Below, piece by piece: positions 43,940 to 55,002 of a DNA stretch of 64,000 nt (its first letter is position 1; each line of letters starts with the position of its first letter). The notes beneath the pieces were generated by a model that saw nothing but the letters and a program-made list of their open reading frames with translations, did not search any database and had not been told where the DNA came from. Source of the stretch: Zhengella mangrovi (lineage in GTDB: Bacteria; Pseudomonadota; Alphaproteobacteria; Rhizobiales; Rhizobiaceae); assembly GCF_002727065.1 (NCBI RefSeq), contig NZ_PDVP01000001.1:558001-622000 (forward strand), given 5' to 3'. Made by a program: the position numbers and the translations under genes.

Positions 43940-46417
43940 CTATTCGGCGGCGTCCTGCAGATCATCGCGGCGCAACGGGAACAGGCAGGTTACGGTCGTG
44001 CCCTTTTCCGGTGCGCTGGCAATGTCCACCGAGCCGCCATGCAGTTCCACGAAGCTCTTGACGATCGACAGGCCGAGCCCGGCGCCGCGCCGCCGCCCGC
44101 CGCCCGTCGAGGAGAACCGGCGGAAGACCTGGTCGAGGATTTCCGCGCTCATGCCCGGGCCGTCGTCATGAACGATGAAGGCGACCTGGTTGCCGCGCTC
44201 GGCGACTTCCAGCGAAACCGTGCTGCCGGCCGGGGCGAAATTGGCCGCGTTGGCGAGCAGGTTGAACAGCACCTGGCGAACCCGGTTGGCATCGGCCGGA
44301 AGCGTCGCCGGCGCGGAATCCAGGCGAATGGTGAGCGCAATGCCCTGCTCGGCGAAACGGTCGGCGGACAGGTCGGCCGCAGCCTGCACCGTTTCCGCCA
44401 CGTTCATGTCGGCGATGTCCAGTTCCATGATGCCGGCGTCCACCGTCGCCAGGTCCAGGATGTCGTTGACGATGGTCAGCAGCGCCGACGACGACGTGGC
44501 GATATGGTCGACGTATTCGCGCTGCTTGCCGGTCAGCGGACCGGGCGTGCCCATCGACAGAAGCTCGGTGAAACCGATGATGTTGGTCAGCGGAGAGCGC
44601 AATTCGTAGGACACGTGCTGGATGAATTCGTCCTTGATCTGGTCTGCTCTCTGCAGGGCCTCGTTCTTGTCCTTCAACGCCCGTTCCACGTTGAAGGTAT
44701 CGGTCATGTCGACGAAGGTCGTCATCAGCTGGCCGTTCGGCAGCGGCATGGCCGCCCAGGACAGGATCGTTCCGTCGGTCAGTTCCGTGCGCCCCTTGCG
44801 CTCGTCCCGGGTCTCGTCGAACCCGGTCGCCAGCGACACGAAATCCGGCCACGGACTTGTCCTGGCGATGACGTCGCAGGCTCCGCGGATCGCCGAGATA
44901 TGGACGTTCTCCTGCGCCAGTTCGTCCGGCAGGCTCCACAGTTCGGCAAACGCCGGGTTGCACAGCCGCACCCGCCCGTCCGGACCGAACACGGCCACGC
45001 CTTCGGCGAGGTTGTCGAGCGTTTCGCCCTGCACCCGGATCGCCGTCTTGTAGCGGCTCTCCAGATCGATCTTCTCTGTCAGGTTCTCGAAGACCCAGGT
45101 CACGCCGCCCTTGGGCTGCGGATTGGCGACCACGCGAAGGGTCCGCCCGTCCGGCAGGTGCCACCAGTGCTCCTGGCTGTCGACCGCCCGGTAGGCGCCA
45201 AGCAGCTGTTCCTTCCAGCGCCGCCATTCCGGCTGTTCCGCCAGCACGCCGTCGCTGCGCAGCCGGTCGAGCAGCAGCGTGTGCGAGGGCGCGGATGACA
45301 GGAAGGCCGTGTCGAGATCCCACAGCTTCTGGAAGGCGAGGTTGTAGAAGCGCAGGTGCTGGTCGGCATCGAAGATGGCAACCGCGGTATTCAGCTGGTC
45401 CAGCGTGTCGGCATGGCTGCGCTGGGCATGGTCATATTCCTCGCGCAGCAGTTCCTGCCCCGTCACGTCCACCGCGATCCCGGCCGAACCCGCCGTACCC
45501 CGCCAGTCGGTGACGAGGAACTGGTGACGCTCCTTGCCGATGACGGTGGACAGGCGCGAGGCAAACGTCTGGTCCTGCATCTGGTGGCGCAGGATCTGCT
45601 CGCGGGCGACCGTCGGAAGCAGTTCCCGCTGTTCGGCCACGGCCTGCTCGCTGCTGTCCGCGTCGACCGCCCTGGCATAGGCGTCGTTGACCCAGGAGAG
45701 CCGGCCCTCGTTGTCACGCAGCCACATCGGCGTGTGCACGATGGCGGCCAGGTGGCGAAGCGTTTCGAACTCCGCCATCATCGTCTGGAAGTCCAGCTTC
45801 AGGCGCGCGTGCTCGGCCCGCCCTTCCGACAGCGAGGTGAATCGGACGACGGTGTGGTGGGGCGCGATGCGGCCATCGGCTTCCAGCAGGCTTCCGCTGC
45901 GCGTCTGGCACACCATGGAAAACGGCACGTCCCGGTCGCGCAGCGCGATGATCGCGCGTTCAAGCTCCTGCGCCGAGGTGCTGCTCAGCCAGCGGCCGAA
46001 GGCGAGAAAGGAAGGCCGGTCGTCCGGCGCGCCGCATTCCGCGGGGAGGCTGCCGACCAGTTCCGCGCTGGCCTGCGGGTCACTCCACACGATCAGGCGC
46101 TGGTCCTTCAGGTTCAGCAGGCTCTCGTTGCGCTGCAGGGCGGCATTGAGATCGGAGATCTTCAGGCGCAGGGTGCGGTTCTCGTCGGAAACGCGCGCAC
46201 GCTCGCGGATGACCCAGAAGGCGGACACCATGGCCGCACCGAGCATGCCGGTGAAGATGGAATACTGGATGACGTCGGAGACCCCGAAGCTCGCAAGGCC
46301 AGCGCTCGTATCCTGCGCCAGCGCAGGCCCTGCGGCCAGCCATGCCGGCACCAGCGTCGTCACCGACGCCAGGCGCCGCTTCCACCGTCCGGCGCCGCGT
46401 GTCCCCTGGTCTGTCAT
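43940..46417 (-). CDS. divL: DivL-type PAS sensor kinase homologue with Tyr at the phospho-acceptor site
   Basis: An 825-residue membrane protein with a signal-like segment (about 17-35), one transmembrane helix (about 50-70), several PAS-type modules, and a kinase core. The H-box reads VSYELRSPLTNIIGF: the usual phospho-His is Tyr604 (codon 44606-44608), the hallmark of DivL. The ATPase half looks intact (N-box FNLLANAANFAP, DDGPGM, GAGLGLSIV). In Caulobacter DivL controls the CckA-CtrA cell-cycle relay, partly through DivK. The ATG at 46417 lacks a clear ribosome site, so the start is uncertain. Confidence 0.88.
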   Translation of the reverse strand: MTDQGTRGAGRWKRRLASVTTLVPAWLAAGPALAQDTSAGLASFGVSDVIQYSIFTGMLGAAMVSAFWVIRERARVSDENRTLRLKISDLNAALQRNESLLNLKDQRLIVWSDPQASAELVGSLPAECGAPDDRPSFLAFGRWLSSTSAQELERAIIALRDRDVPFSMVCQTRSGSLLEADGRIAPHHTVVRFTSLSEGRAEHARLKLDFQTMMAEFETLRHLAAIVHTPMWLRDNEGRLSWVNDAYARAVDADSSEQAVAEQRELLPTVAREQILRHQMQDQTFASRLSTVIGKERHQFLVTDWRGTAGSAGIAVDVTGQELLREEYDHAQRSHADTLDQLNTAVAIFDADQHLRFYNLAFQKLWDLDTAFLSSAPSHTLLLDRLRSDGVLAEQPEWRRWKEQLLGAYRAVDSQEHWWHLPDGRTLRVVANPQPKGGVTWVFENLTEKIDLESRYKTAIRVQGETLDNLAEGVAVFGPDGRVRLCNPAFAELWSLPDELAQENVHISAIRGACDVIARTSPWPDFVSLATGFDETRDERKGRTELTDGTILSWAAMPLPNGQLMTTFVDMTDTFNVERALKDKNEALQRADQIKDEFIQHVSYELRSPLTNIIGFTELLSMGTPGPLTGKQREYVDHIATSSSALLTIVNDILDLATVDAGIMELDIADMNVAETVQAAADLSADRFAEQGIALTIRLDSAPATLPADANRVRQVLFNLLANAANFAPAGSTVSLEVAERGNQVAFIVHDDGPGMSAEILDQVFRRFSSTGGGRRRGAGLGLSIVKSFVELHGGSVDIASAPEKGTTVTCLFPLRRDDLQDAAE

Positions 46418-46767
46418 TGGGCAAAAAGCCCCGCTCGGCGTCCGCGCGGGCGCACGCCGTCCCCTATCGTCCTTTGTCACAGGACCCCTCGCTGCTTTCT
46501 CACATGACCCCGTTTCCGCCGCCGCATGAAATGGGGTCGATGCCGTTTCCGGCCCGCTCACTGGCATGTCTTGCCGTCTCCACGATGGAACCCAAGACCG
46601 CCCTGTCTGCCGGCTTCTCTGAGAGTTGCGTGTCCCCGCCCGGAAGCTCGGCGAATCACAGCATACCGAAAGCACGAATCGGCGTGAAGAAGCCGCGCGG
46701 ACAAAAATAATGCCGGGCAAAAAGTCAATTGCCCGGCATCAATATCTTGTGGTTTGAGGTGCTGAAA
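46418..46767. other. 350-bp gap between divL and ahcY
   Basis: No gene seen on either strand. It contains the ahcY terminator (46701-46739). The remaining part upstream of divL should hold the divL promoter, but I see no clear sequence match. An interrupted GACCCC...GGGGTC pair lies around 46506-46540, without obvious meaning. Confidence 0.5.
46701..46739 (-). terminator. Terminator of ahcY
   Basis: An 11-bp perfect stem (ATGCCGGGCAA at 46710-46720, TTGCCCGGCAT at 46729-46739). On the minus strand it is followed by TATTTTTGT. Confidence 0.92.
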
Positions 46768-48162
<1,395 letters not shown>

Positions 48163-48258
48163 GAAGGTCACTCCGTTGCGTTGGAAAGCCGGCGGGCCGG
48201 CGCAATCCGCTATGCCCGCGATCTGCCGCTGCCATAGCAAAGATGGCGCGATAGCGCA

Positions 48259-48282
48259 ATAAACATATAAAGAAATGTTTAT
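48259..48282. promoter_or_regulatory. AT-rich inverted repeat upstream of ahcY (possible operator)
   Basis: ATAAACAT at 48259-48266 and ATGTTTAT at 48275-48282 form a perfect 8-bp inverted repeat, in GC-rich surroundings, 97 bp before the ahcY start and just after the ptsH stop. It could bind an ArsR-type methionine-cycle regulator such as SahR; this is an inference. Confidence 0.4.
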
Positions 48283-48306
48283 GCCTTCATGTCATGCCGC
48301 AGAGGA

Positions 48307-48597
48307 TCAGCACCCCTCGCCGAAACGGTCGGCCACCAGCGCGCAGAGCGCCTCCATGGCGGCTTCGGCCTCCGGCCCGCTGGTTGTCACGGTGATCGCG
48401 CATCCCGGCGAGGCCGCCAGCATCATCAGGTCGAGGATCGAGGCGCCATCCACTTCCAGCCCGTCCTTCTCCACCGCCACCCGCGCGTCGTAGGCGCTGG
48501 CCGTCTCGACGAAACGGGCCGAGGCGCGGGCGTGGAGGCCGCGCTTGTTGACGATCTCCAGCGTGCGCGTGAATGTCTCGGCCGCCGTTTCGCTCAT
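48307..48597 (-). CDS. ptsH: HPr phosphocarrier protein (PTS)
   Basis: A 96-residue HPr with the phospho-His22 (GLHARAS) and the regulatory Ser53 (GASILDLMMLA). In Alphaproteobacteria without sugar PTS it belongs to a regulatory PTS with EI-Ntr and EIIA proteins. It overlaps manX by 4 bp. The regulatory Ser site is kept although the usual neighbour hprK is missing here. Confidence 0.95.
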   Translation of the reverse strand: MSETAAETFTRTLEIVNKRGLHARASARFVETASAYDARVAVEKDGLEVDGASILDLMMLAASPGCAITVTTSGPEAEAAMEALCALVADRFGEGC

Positions 48598-48995
48598 TTG
48601 GCGCTCAGGATCTGGCTGGCGACATTGATGTATTTCCGCCCGGCGTTCTGTGCCTCGGTCAGCGAGTCCGCCATGTCGTTGCCGGCCCGCACGCTGGAAA
48701 GCTTGATCAGCATCGGCAGGTTCATGCCGGCCACGACCTCGATCCGTCCCGCATCCATGACCGAGATGGCCAGGTTCGACGGCGTGCCGCCGAACATGTC
48801 CGTCACGATGATGACGCCATGCCCGGCATCGGCGCGGCCCACGGCTTCGACGATGTCCTGCCGGCGCTGTTCCATGTCGTCTTCAGCGCCGATGGAAACC
48901 GTTTCGAAATGCTCCTGCGGTCCGACGACATGCTCCACCGCGTGGCGGAACTCTTCTGCCAGCTGACCGTGCGTCACGAGCACGAGTCCGATCAT
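48594..48995 (-). CDS. manX: PTS EIIA component, mannose family (regulatory)
   Basis: A 133-residue EIIA-Man domain with the phospho-His9 (VTHGQLAEEF) and the block VTDMFGGTPSN. No EIIB or membrane EIIC is present, so it is likely a regulatory partner of HPr rather than a transporter part. In related genomes this protein is linked to ChvG/ChvI and HPr kinase signalling. Coupled to ptsH by ATGA overlap. Confidence 0.93.
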   Translation of the reverse strand: MIGLVLVTHGQLAEEFRHAVEHVVGPQEHFETVSIGAEDDMEQRRQDIVEAVGRADAGHGVIIVTDMFGGTPSNLAISVMDAGRIEVVAGMNLPMLIKLSSVRAGNDMADSLTEAQNAGRKYINVASQILSAK

Positions 48996-49162
48996 GAATG
49001 CTTGGCTCCCGTCATTGCCATGTCATTGATGGCTTGTATGCCCCTTTTGCGCCGCAATCGGGCGGGCCGCTATCTTGTCAGCGTGAAGCGCGTTGACAAG
49101 CCCCTTTTTTGCACTGCGAAGCAAATCCGGCCGAATGCGGCCGTGGAATCGGGTGGTCAGGA

Positions 49163-50938
49163 TCAGTTTTCCGCCGGAAGTACCATGATGAACCGGGCGC
49201 CGCGGATGTCGCCGGGCTTGGCGCCGGCGATGTTCTCCGCCGTCAGGCGGCCGCCGTGAGCCTCCACGATCTGCCGCGAGATCGAGAGGCCGAGGCCCGA
49301 GTTCTGGCCGAAGGCCTCGGTGGAGGGGCGGTCGGTGTAGAAGCGCTCGAAGATCCGTTCGATGTTCTCCGCCCGGATGCCGGGCCCGTTGTCCTCGACG
49401 GTGATGATCACGCGGCGCTGGCTGCGCGTGAGCGTCACCAGGATGCGCCCGTTCTCCGCCGGCACGAAGGACCGCGCGTTCGAGATCAGGTTGGAGATCA
49501 CCTGGCCAAGCCGCAGGTCGTGGCCCTGCACATGGAAATCGCGTTTGCCGCCCGGGGCGTGGACGCGGAAGTCCACACGCGCGTCGCGCCCGGCCCGCGC
49601 GGTTTCCCGGCTCGCGGCCACCAGGTCGCTGAGCAGCTTTTGCATGTCGACGCTGCGGTTGTCGGCCCGTGCCAGTTCGGCATCCAGGCGCGAGGCGTCG
49701 GAGATGTCGGTGATCAGCCGGTCGAGCCGTCGTACGTCGTGCTGGATAATGTCCAGCAGCCGGGTGCGCGAGTCGTCGTTGCGGGCCAGCGGCAGGGTTT
49801 CCACGGCGCTGCGAAGCGAGGTCAGCGGGTTCTTCAGTTCGTGGCTGACGTCGGCCGCAAACCGCTCGATGGCATCGATCCGGTCGTAGAGCGCATTGGT
49901 CATGTCGCGAAGCGCCGCCGACAGGTTGCCGATCTCGTCCTGGCGCTCGGAGAAGTCGGGAATCTCCTCCCGGTTCTTCACCCCGCGCTTGACCCGCACC
50001 GCGGCTGCGGCCAAGCGTCGCAGCGGGTTGGCGATGGTCGAAGCCAGCAGCAGCGAGAGCAGCATGGTCACCACGGCCGCCACGCCGAAAACCGCCAGGA
50101 TCGACTTGCGTTCCGAGGCGATGATGGAATCGATGTCGCCGCCCTGGGTGGACAGCTGGAGCACGCCGAGAACGGCGCGGAAACGCTGGATGGGCACCGC
50201 GACCGAAACGATCATCTCGCCCTTTTCAGACATCCGCACCTGCTTGTCGGCGGTGCCGGTCAGCGCCGCCATCACTTCCGGGTAGGCCGCACCCGAGCCG
50301 CCCGGCTCCTCAAGGTCGATAGGGAGGTCGGACCGCTGCATGAGCCGCTTGAACCATTTCTGGATCCGCTCGGTCAGGGGCGGTTCTTCCGAGGCGTCGA
50401 GATTGGGCAGGCCGTAGCGCAGGATCTGGCCGCCGGAATAGAGATGGCGCGAATCGAGCAGCAGGTTGGCGTCGCGGTCGTAGATCCGCGCCCGCGTTCG
50501 CGTCGGCGAGATCAGGCGCCGCAGCACGGGCGCCACGCGCTCCGGATTGATCGGGAAATCGAGGTTGTCGAGCCCGTCGCCGGTCGGTGCCACGCTCTGC
50601 CCGGCCTGCAGTTCCAGCAGCTTTTCAGGGTTGATCCGCAGTGAATCGGTTTCCACCGAGGCCGATGCGGCGATCGCCCCGGCGATGATCTCGCCCTGGG
50701 TGCGCAGGCTTTCCACCCGCGCGTCGATCAGGCCCTCGCGGTACTGGTTCACGTAGAGAATGCCGGAAACGAGCACGCCGAGGCCGGCGAGATTGAGCAC
50801 GAGAATACGCTGCGTCAGGCTGGAGAAGACCAGCGATCCGACAAGCCGCCGCACCGATCGCAGCAGGCGCGGCACGGCCGATGGCCGGGCAGGCTTCCTG
50901 GCCGCCGGTGCTTCGCTCTTGCCGCGTGTGCTCTTCAT
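49163..50938 (-). CDS. chvG: Sensor histidine kinase ChvG/ExoS
   Basis: A 591-residue inner-membrane kinase. Two transmembrane helices (about 42-62 and 280-300) flank a periplasmic sensor domain, followed by HAMP, the H-box ADVSHELKNPLTSLRS and an intact ATPase domain (N-box LISNARSF, DNGPG, SGLGLSISRQIV). ChvG senses acid and envelope stress, is held inactive by ExoR in rhizobia, and phosphorylates ChvI. It lies 28 bp after chvI. Confidence 0.95.
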   Translation of the reverse strand: MKSTRGKSEAPAARKPARPSAVPRLLRSVRRLVGSLVFSSLTQRILVLNLAGLGVLVSGILYVNQYREGLIDARVESLRTQGEIIAGAIAASASVETDSLRINPEKLLELQAGQSVAPTGDGLDNLDFPINPERVAPVLRRLISPTRTRARIYDRDANLLLDSRHLYSGGQILRYGLPNLDASEEPPLTERIQKWFKRLMQRSDLPIDLEEPGGSGAAYPEVMAALTGTADKQVRMSEKGEMIVSVAVPIQRFRAVLGVLQLSTQGGDIDSIIASERKSILAVFGVAAVVTMLLSLLLASTIANPLRRLAAAAVRVKRGVKNREEIPDFSERQDEIGNLSAALRDMTNALYDRIDAIERFAADVSHELKNPLTSLRSAVETLPLARNDDSRTRLLDIIQHDVRRLDRLITDISDASRLDAELARADNRSVDMQKLLSDLVAASRETARAGRDARVDFRVHAPGGKRDFHVQGHDLRLGQVISNLISNARSFVPAENGRILVTLTRSQRRVIITVEDNGPGIRAENIERIFERFYTDRPSTEAFGQNSGLGLSISRQIVEAHGGRLTAENIAGAKPGDIRGARFIMVLPAEN

Positions 50939-50966
50939 TCGCGTCCTCTGGGAATGATCCCTGCGC

Positions 50967-51674
50967 TCAGCCTTCGCGGAACCGGTAGCCCACGCCGTAG
51001 AGCGTCTCGATCATGTCGAAGTCGTTGTCCACGACCTTGAACTTCTTGCGCAGCCGCTTGATGTGGCTGTCGATCGTCCGGTCGTCGACGTAGACCTGTT
51101 CGTCGTAGGCCGCATCCATCAGTGCATCGCGGCTCTTGACCACGCCCGGGCGTTGCGCCAGCGCCTGCAGGATCAGGAATTCCGTCACCGTCAGCGTCAC
51201 CGGCTCGCCCTTCCAGGTGCAGGTGTGGCGCTCCTGGTCCATCAGCAGGTGGCCGCGCTGCAGCTGCTGGGCTGCTTCGCCGCCGGGCTTCGCACTCGCG
51301 CCTGCCTCCTTCGCCCCGGCGCGGCGCAGCACGGCCTTCACGCGCTCCACCAGCAGGCGCTGCGAGAAAGGCTTCTTGATGAAGTCGTCGGCGCCCATCT
51401 TCAGGCCGAACAGCTCGTCGATCTCGTCGTCCTTCGACGTCAGGAAGATCACCGGCAGGTCCGATTTCTGGCGCAGCCGGCGCAGCAGTTCCATGCCGTC
51501 CATGCGCGGCATCTTGATGTCGAAGATCGCGAGGTTCGGCGGACGGACCTGCAGGCCTTCCAGCGCCGAGGCGCCGTCCGTGTATGTTTCCACCTTGTAG
51601 CCTTCCGATTCCAGCGCAATCGAGACCGATGTGAGAATGTTCCGGTCGTCGTCGACGAGCGCGATGGTAGCCAT
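50967..51674 (-). CDS. chvI: Response regulator ChvI
   Basis: A 235-residue OmpR-type regulator. The receiver (Asp52 phospho-acceptor, Thr and Lys switch residues, KKPF) is followed by a winged-helix DNA-binding domain (about 130-233). I chose ATG 51674, matching the family N-terminus [18 protein letters not shown] 51692 with its own AGGGACAGG is an alternative. ChvI controls envelope, exopolysaccharide and host-interaction genes. It is divergent from pckA, as in other Hyphomicrobiales. Confidence 0.96.
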   Translation of the reverse strand: MATIALVDDDRNILTSVSIALESEGYKVETYTDGASALEGLQVRPPNLAIFDIKMPRMDGMELLRRLRQKSDLPVIFLTSKDDEIDELFGLKMGADDFIKKPFSQRLLVERVKAVLRRAGAKEAGASAKPGGEAAQQLQRGHLLMDQERHTCTWKGEPVTLTVTEFLILQALAQRPGVVKSRDALMDAAYDEQVYVDDRTIDSHIKRLRKKFKVVDNDFDMIETLYGVGYRFREG

Positions 51675-52062
51675 GCCGGGGTTCTCCCTCATAAGACCTG
51701 TCCCTTGCCGTTTTCGCGCGGGCGGTTCTGGCGGACAAATTGGGTACAAATTGTGGCACATCCGCCGCGCCCTGTCGAAGGGGCGCCGGCGAGGGCGCGT
51801 TTCGACCCCAGATGGGGTGCCCCGCTTCGCGCTGCAACCTGCATGCGCCGCGCTGCCCGCCATCTGTGCAAAAGCCGCCGGTTTGGCCGCCTGTAAAACC
51901 GATTTAAACGAATTTGAAATCTTTAAATCGATTAATGATTTGAATTTGCTTTTCTTTTCTGTTTCTCCCCCATTCATGCGTGGTGTCGTAGCGGCATCGC
52001 AGGGCTAGGCAATGCCTTCAGGCGAAGGCGCACATCTGCGAGAGGACTATCAGGTGGAAGGC
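51675..52062. promoter_or_regulatory. Divergent chvI/pckA intergenic region
   Basis: This 388-bp gap contains no gene. The part nearest pckA (about 51895-51965) is strikingly AT-rich against the GC-rich background and holds the 9-bp inverted repeat at 51899-51929. It should contain promoters for both chvI and pckA. I could not assign exact -10/-35 boxes. Confidence 0.6.
51899..51929. promoter_or_regulatory. Perfect 9-bp inverted repeat in the chvI/pckA gap
   Basis: CGATTTAAA at 51899-51907 and TTTAAATCG at 51921-51929, spacer 13 bp. It is a likely protein-binding site for control of pckA or chvI; the binding protein is unknown. Confidence 0.5.
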
Positions 52063-53673
52063 ATGAAAGAGATCGGTTTGCGCAATCCCGACAACGGGAT
52101 TGAGGCCCTGGGACTGAAAAACCTCGGCCAGGTCCATTACAATCTCGGCGAAGCCGAACTCTATGAGGAAGCCATTGCCCGCGGCGAAGGCCGGCTTACC
52201 GACAAGGGCGCCTTCGTCGCCGTCACGGGCCAGCACACCGGCCGCTCGCCGAAGGACAAGTTCGTCGTTCGCGACCCCTCCACCGAGGACAAGGTCTGGT
52301 GGGACAACAACAAGCCGATGGACCCGGAGGCGTTCGACCGCCTGCTGGAGGATTTCATCGCCCATGCCGAGGGAATGGACCTGTTTGTCCAGGACCTCGT
52401 CGGTGGAGCTGACGAGGCGCACAGCCTGCCCACCCGCGTGATCACGGAATATGCCTGGCACAACCTCTTCATCCGCAACCTGCTGATCCGCCCGGACAAG
52501 GCCGCGCTCGAGACCTTCATGCCGCGCATGACGATCATCGACCTGCCCTCGTTCAAGGCCGATCCGGGCCGCCATCGCTGCCGCACCGAGACGGTCATCG
52601 CCGTCGACCTGACGCGCAACATCGTCCTCATCGGCGGCACCTCCTACGCCGGCGAGATGAAGAAGTCGGTCTTCACCGCCCTCAACTACATGCTGCCGGA
52701 AGCCGGCGTCATGCCGATGCACTGTTCGGCCAACGTCGGCCCCCGGGGCGACACGGCGGTCTTCTTCGGCCTGTCGGGCACCGGCAAGACCACGCTGTCG
52801 GCCGATCCGTCGCGCACCCTGATCGGTGACGACGAGCACGGCTGGAGCGAGAACGGCGTCTTCAACTTCGAAGGCGGCTGCTACGCAAAGACCATCCGCC
52901 TGTCCGCCGAGGCCGAGCCGGAAATCTTCGCCACGACGCAGCGGTTCGGCACGGTCCTGGAAAACGTCGTCCTCGACGAGAACCGCGTCCCGGACTTCGA
53001 CGACGGCTCGCTCACCGAGAACACCCGTTGTGCCTATCCGCTGCATTTCATCCCCAATGCCTCGGAAACGGGCCAGTCCGGTCACCCGAAGAACATCATC
53101 ATGCTCACCGCCGATGCCTTCGGTGTGATGCCGCCCATCGCCCGCATGACGCCGGCGCAGGCCATGTACCACTTCCTGTCGGGCTACACGGCCAAGGTGG
53201 CCGGCACGGAAAAGGGTGTCACCGAGCCGGAAGCGACCTTCTCGACCTGCTTCGGCGCGCCCTTCATGCCGCGTCACCCGTCGGAATACGGCAACCTGCT
53301 GCGTGAACTGATTGCCCGCCACGGCGTCACCTGCTGGCTGGTCAACACCGGCTGGACCGGCGGTGCCTATGGCGCCGGCTCGCGCATGCCGATCAGGGCC
53401 ACCCGCGCGCTGCTCGGCGCCGCCCTCGACGGTTCGCTCAACCAGGCGGAGTTCCGCACCGATCCGTGGTTCGGCTTCGAGGTTCCGGTAGCCGTGCCGG
53501 GCGTCGATACGGCGATCCTCGACCCGCGTGGCACCTGGGCCGACCAGGCGGCCTATGATGCGCAGGCTGGCCGTCTCGTGGGCATGTTCATCGAGAATTT
53601 CGCCAAGTTCGAGGACCATGTGGACGGCACCGTGCGTGCCGCCGCCCCGCGCAACCAGATGGCCGCCGAGTAA
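52063..53673 (+). CDS. pckA: Phosphoenolpyruvate carboxykinase (ATP)
   Basis: A 536-residue enzyme converting oxaloacetate and ATP to phosphoenolpyruvate, the entry to gluconeogenesis during growth on organic acids. The P-loop [16 protein letters not shown] near residue 236, the metal-site region and RSPKDKF are present. I chose ATG 52063, giving the 536-residue length known from Rhizobium; the frame is open further upstream. Confidence 0.97.
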   Translation: MKEIGLRNPDNGIEALGLKNLGQVHYNLGEAELYEEAIARGEGRLTDKGAFVAVTGQHTGRSPKDKFVVRDPSTEDKVWWDNNKPMDPEAFDRLLEDFIAHAEGMDLFVQDLVGGADEAHSLPTRVITEYAWHNLFIRNLLIRPDKAALETFMPRMTIIDLPSFKADPGRHRCRTETVIAVDLTRNIVLIGGTSYAGEMKKSVFTALNYMLPEAGVMPMHCSANVGPRGDTAVFFGLSGTGKTTLSADPSRTLIGDDEHGWSENGVFNFEGGCYAKTIRLSAEAEPEIFATTQRFGTVLENVVLDENRVPDFDDGSLTENTRCAYPLHFIPNASETGQSGHPKNIIMLTADAFGVMPPIARMTPAQAMYHFLSGYTAKVAGTEKGVTEPEATFSTCFGAPFMPRHPSEYGNLLRELIARHGVTCWLVNTGWTGGAYGAGSRMPIRATRALLGAALDGSLNQAEFRTDPWFGFEVPVAVPGVDTAILDPRGTWADQAAYDAQAGRLVGMFIENFAKFEDHVDGTVRAAAPRNQMAAE

Positions 53674-53700
53674 GCCCGCCCGGCAGCAGGACATGACGAA

Positions 53701-53738
53701 AGCCCGGCGCCGCACCCCGGCGCCGGGCTTTTCTTTTT
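53701..53738 (+). terminator. Terminator of pckA
   Basis: A 12-bp perfect stem (53701-53712 and 53718-53729, AGCCCGGCGCCG and complement) followed by TTTTCTTTTT. Confidence 0.93.
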
Positions 53739-53763
53739 GCCGCCGCCGTGGTCATCTCCGGCC

Positions 53764-54435
53764 ATGAAAAGCGGAACCCACAGCCCCCTGGTCTTTCATG
53801 GCAAGAGCCCCGGCGAGATGGAGCGCGCGGCCGTGGCCTTTCGCGAGGCCATGGCCGGTCGCCGGACGGTGCGCGACTTCTCCGGCCGGCCGGTGCCGAA
53901 ATCGGTCATCGAGAACTGCGTCATGGCGGCGGCCGGCGCGCCTTCGGGTGCCAACCAGCAGCCGTGGACCTTCGTCTGCATTGCCGATCCGGCCATCAAG
54001 GCCGCCATCCGGCAGGCAGCGGAAGAGGAGGAGCGCGCTTTTTACAACGGCCGCGCCCCGGACGAATGGCTCGATGCCCTGGCGCCGCTCGGAACCGATG
54101 CCGACAAGCCATTTCTCGAAACCGCGCCATGGCTGATCGTCATCTTCGCCCAACGCCACGGGACCGGTCCCGGCGGTGAACGCATCAAGCATTACTACGT
54201 GCCGGAATCCGTCGGGATTGCCACGGGTTTCCTGATCGCAGCGTTGCATCAGGCCGGCCTCGCCACGCTGACGCACACGCCGTCGCCGATGGGCTTCCTG
54301 TCTGGCATCTGCGGCCGGCCGGACAACGAGAAGCCGGTCATCCTGCTGGTGGCCGGCTACCCGGCCGACGGGGCCACCGTGCCCGATATCACGAAGAAGG
54401 AGGCGGGCGAGGTGATCGTCTGGCTGGAGCCGTGA
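53764..54435 (+). CDS. Nitroreductase family protein
   Basis: A 223-residue FMN-dependent oxidoreductase. The FMN-binding block [10 protein letters not shown] and the SGANQQPW segment are typical. It resembles the iodotyrosine dehalogenase-like/ BluB-like branch, with the insertion [19 protein letters not shown]. Substrate unknown. The stop overlaps the GTG of arfB (GTGA). Confidence 0.88.
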   Translation: MKSGTHSPLVFHGKSPGEMERAAVAFREAMAGRRTVRDFSGRPVPKSVIENCVMAAAGAPSGANQQPWTFVCIADPAIKAAIRQAAEEEERAFYNGRAPDEWLDALAPLGTDADKPFLETAPWLIVIFAQRHGTGPGGERIKHYYVPESVGIATGFLIAALHQAGLATLTHTPSPMGFLSGICGRPDNEKPVILLVAGYPADGATVPDITKKEAGEVIVWLEP

Positions 54436-54866
54436 GCAGCGCCGGACCCGATATCCGCTGCGGCCGCCATGTCATCCGCGACGATGAACTGCAGGAGAAC
54501 TTCATCCGCTCCGCAGGACCGGGCGGCCAGAACGTCAACAAGGTCTCCACGGCCGTGCAGTTGCGGTTCGATGCGGCAGCGTCGTCGCTGGAAGAGCGCG
54601 TGCGCGAACGGATGATCCGCCTGGCCGGAAGCCGGGCAACGAAGGACGGCGTGATCGTCATCGAGGCGAACCGCCACCGCACCCAGGAGCGCAACCGTGC
54701 CGACGCCCGGGAACGCCTCGCCGCCCTGCTGGCCCGGGCCGCCGAACCGCCGCCGCCACCGCGCAAGAAGACGAAGCCGTCGAAAGGCGCCATAGAGCGC
54801 AGGCTCAAGGCGAAATCCGGCCGCGCCGGCATCAAGAAGATGCGCGGCAAGCCGGCCATGGACTGA
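54432..54866 (+). CDS. arfB: Alternative ribosome-rescue factor ArfB (peptidyl-tRNA hydrolase)
   Basis: A 144-residue protein with the catalytic GGQ in [19 protein letters not shown] and a basic C-terminal tail ([20 protein letters not shown]) that enters the empty mRNA channel of stalled ribosomes. It starts with GTG overlapping the nitroreductase stop. It rescues non-stop ribosomes by hydrolysing the peptidyl-tRNA. Confidence 0.95.
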   Translation: MSSAGPDIRCGRHVIRDDELQENFIRSAGPGGQNVNKVSTAVQLRFDAAASSLEERVRERMIRLAGSRATKDGVIVIEANRHRTQERNRADARERLAALLARAAEPPPPPRKKTKPSKGAIERRLKAKSGRAGIKKMRGKPAMD

Positions 54867-55002
54867 CAGGCGCCCCGGACCGGCCAGCGTAACCGTAACA
54901 GCACGCCAGGCGGCATGAAACCAGCGCCGTTTGTCTTCCAATTGTGATGGTGGAATGTAAACTGTCTGCCCAACATCAACCTTGCCAGGGAGAGCAGGCG
55001 GC

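Noticed and set aside
48163-48306. Possible SAH riboswitch ahead of ahcY
   Set aside because: I could not match the conserved core or the expected pairing by eye; only the AT-rich palindrome is clear.
49080-49162. Stem CGGCCG-CATT-CGGCCG as terminator of chvG
   Set aside because: Only 6 bp of stem and no T-run follow on the minus strand; read-through to manX-ptsH remains possible.
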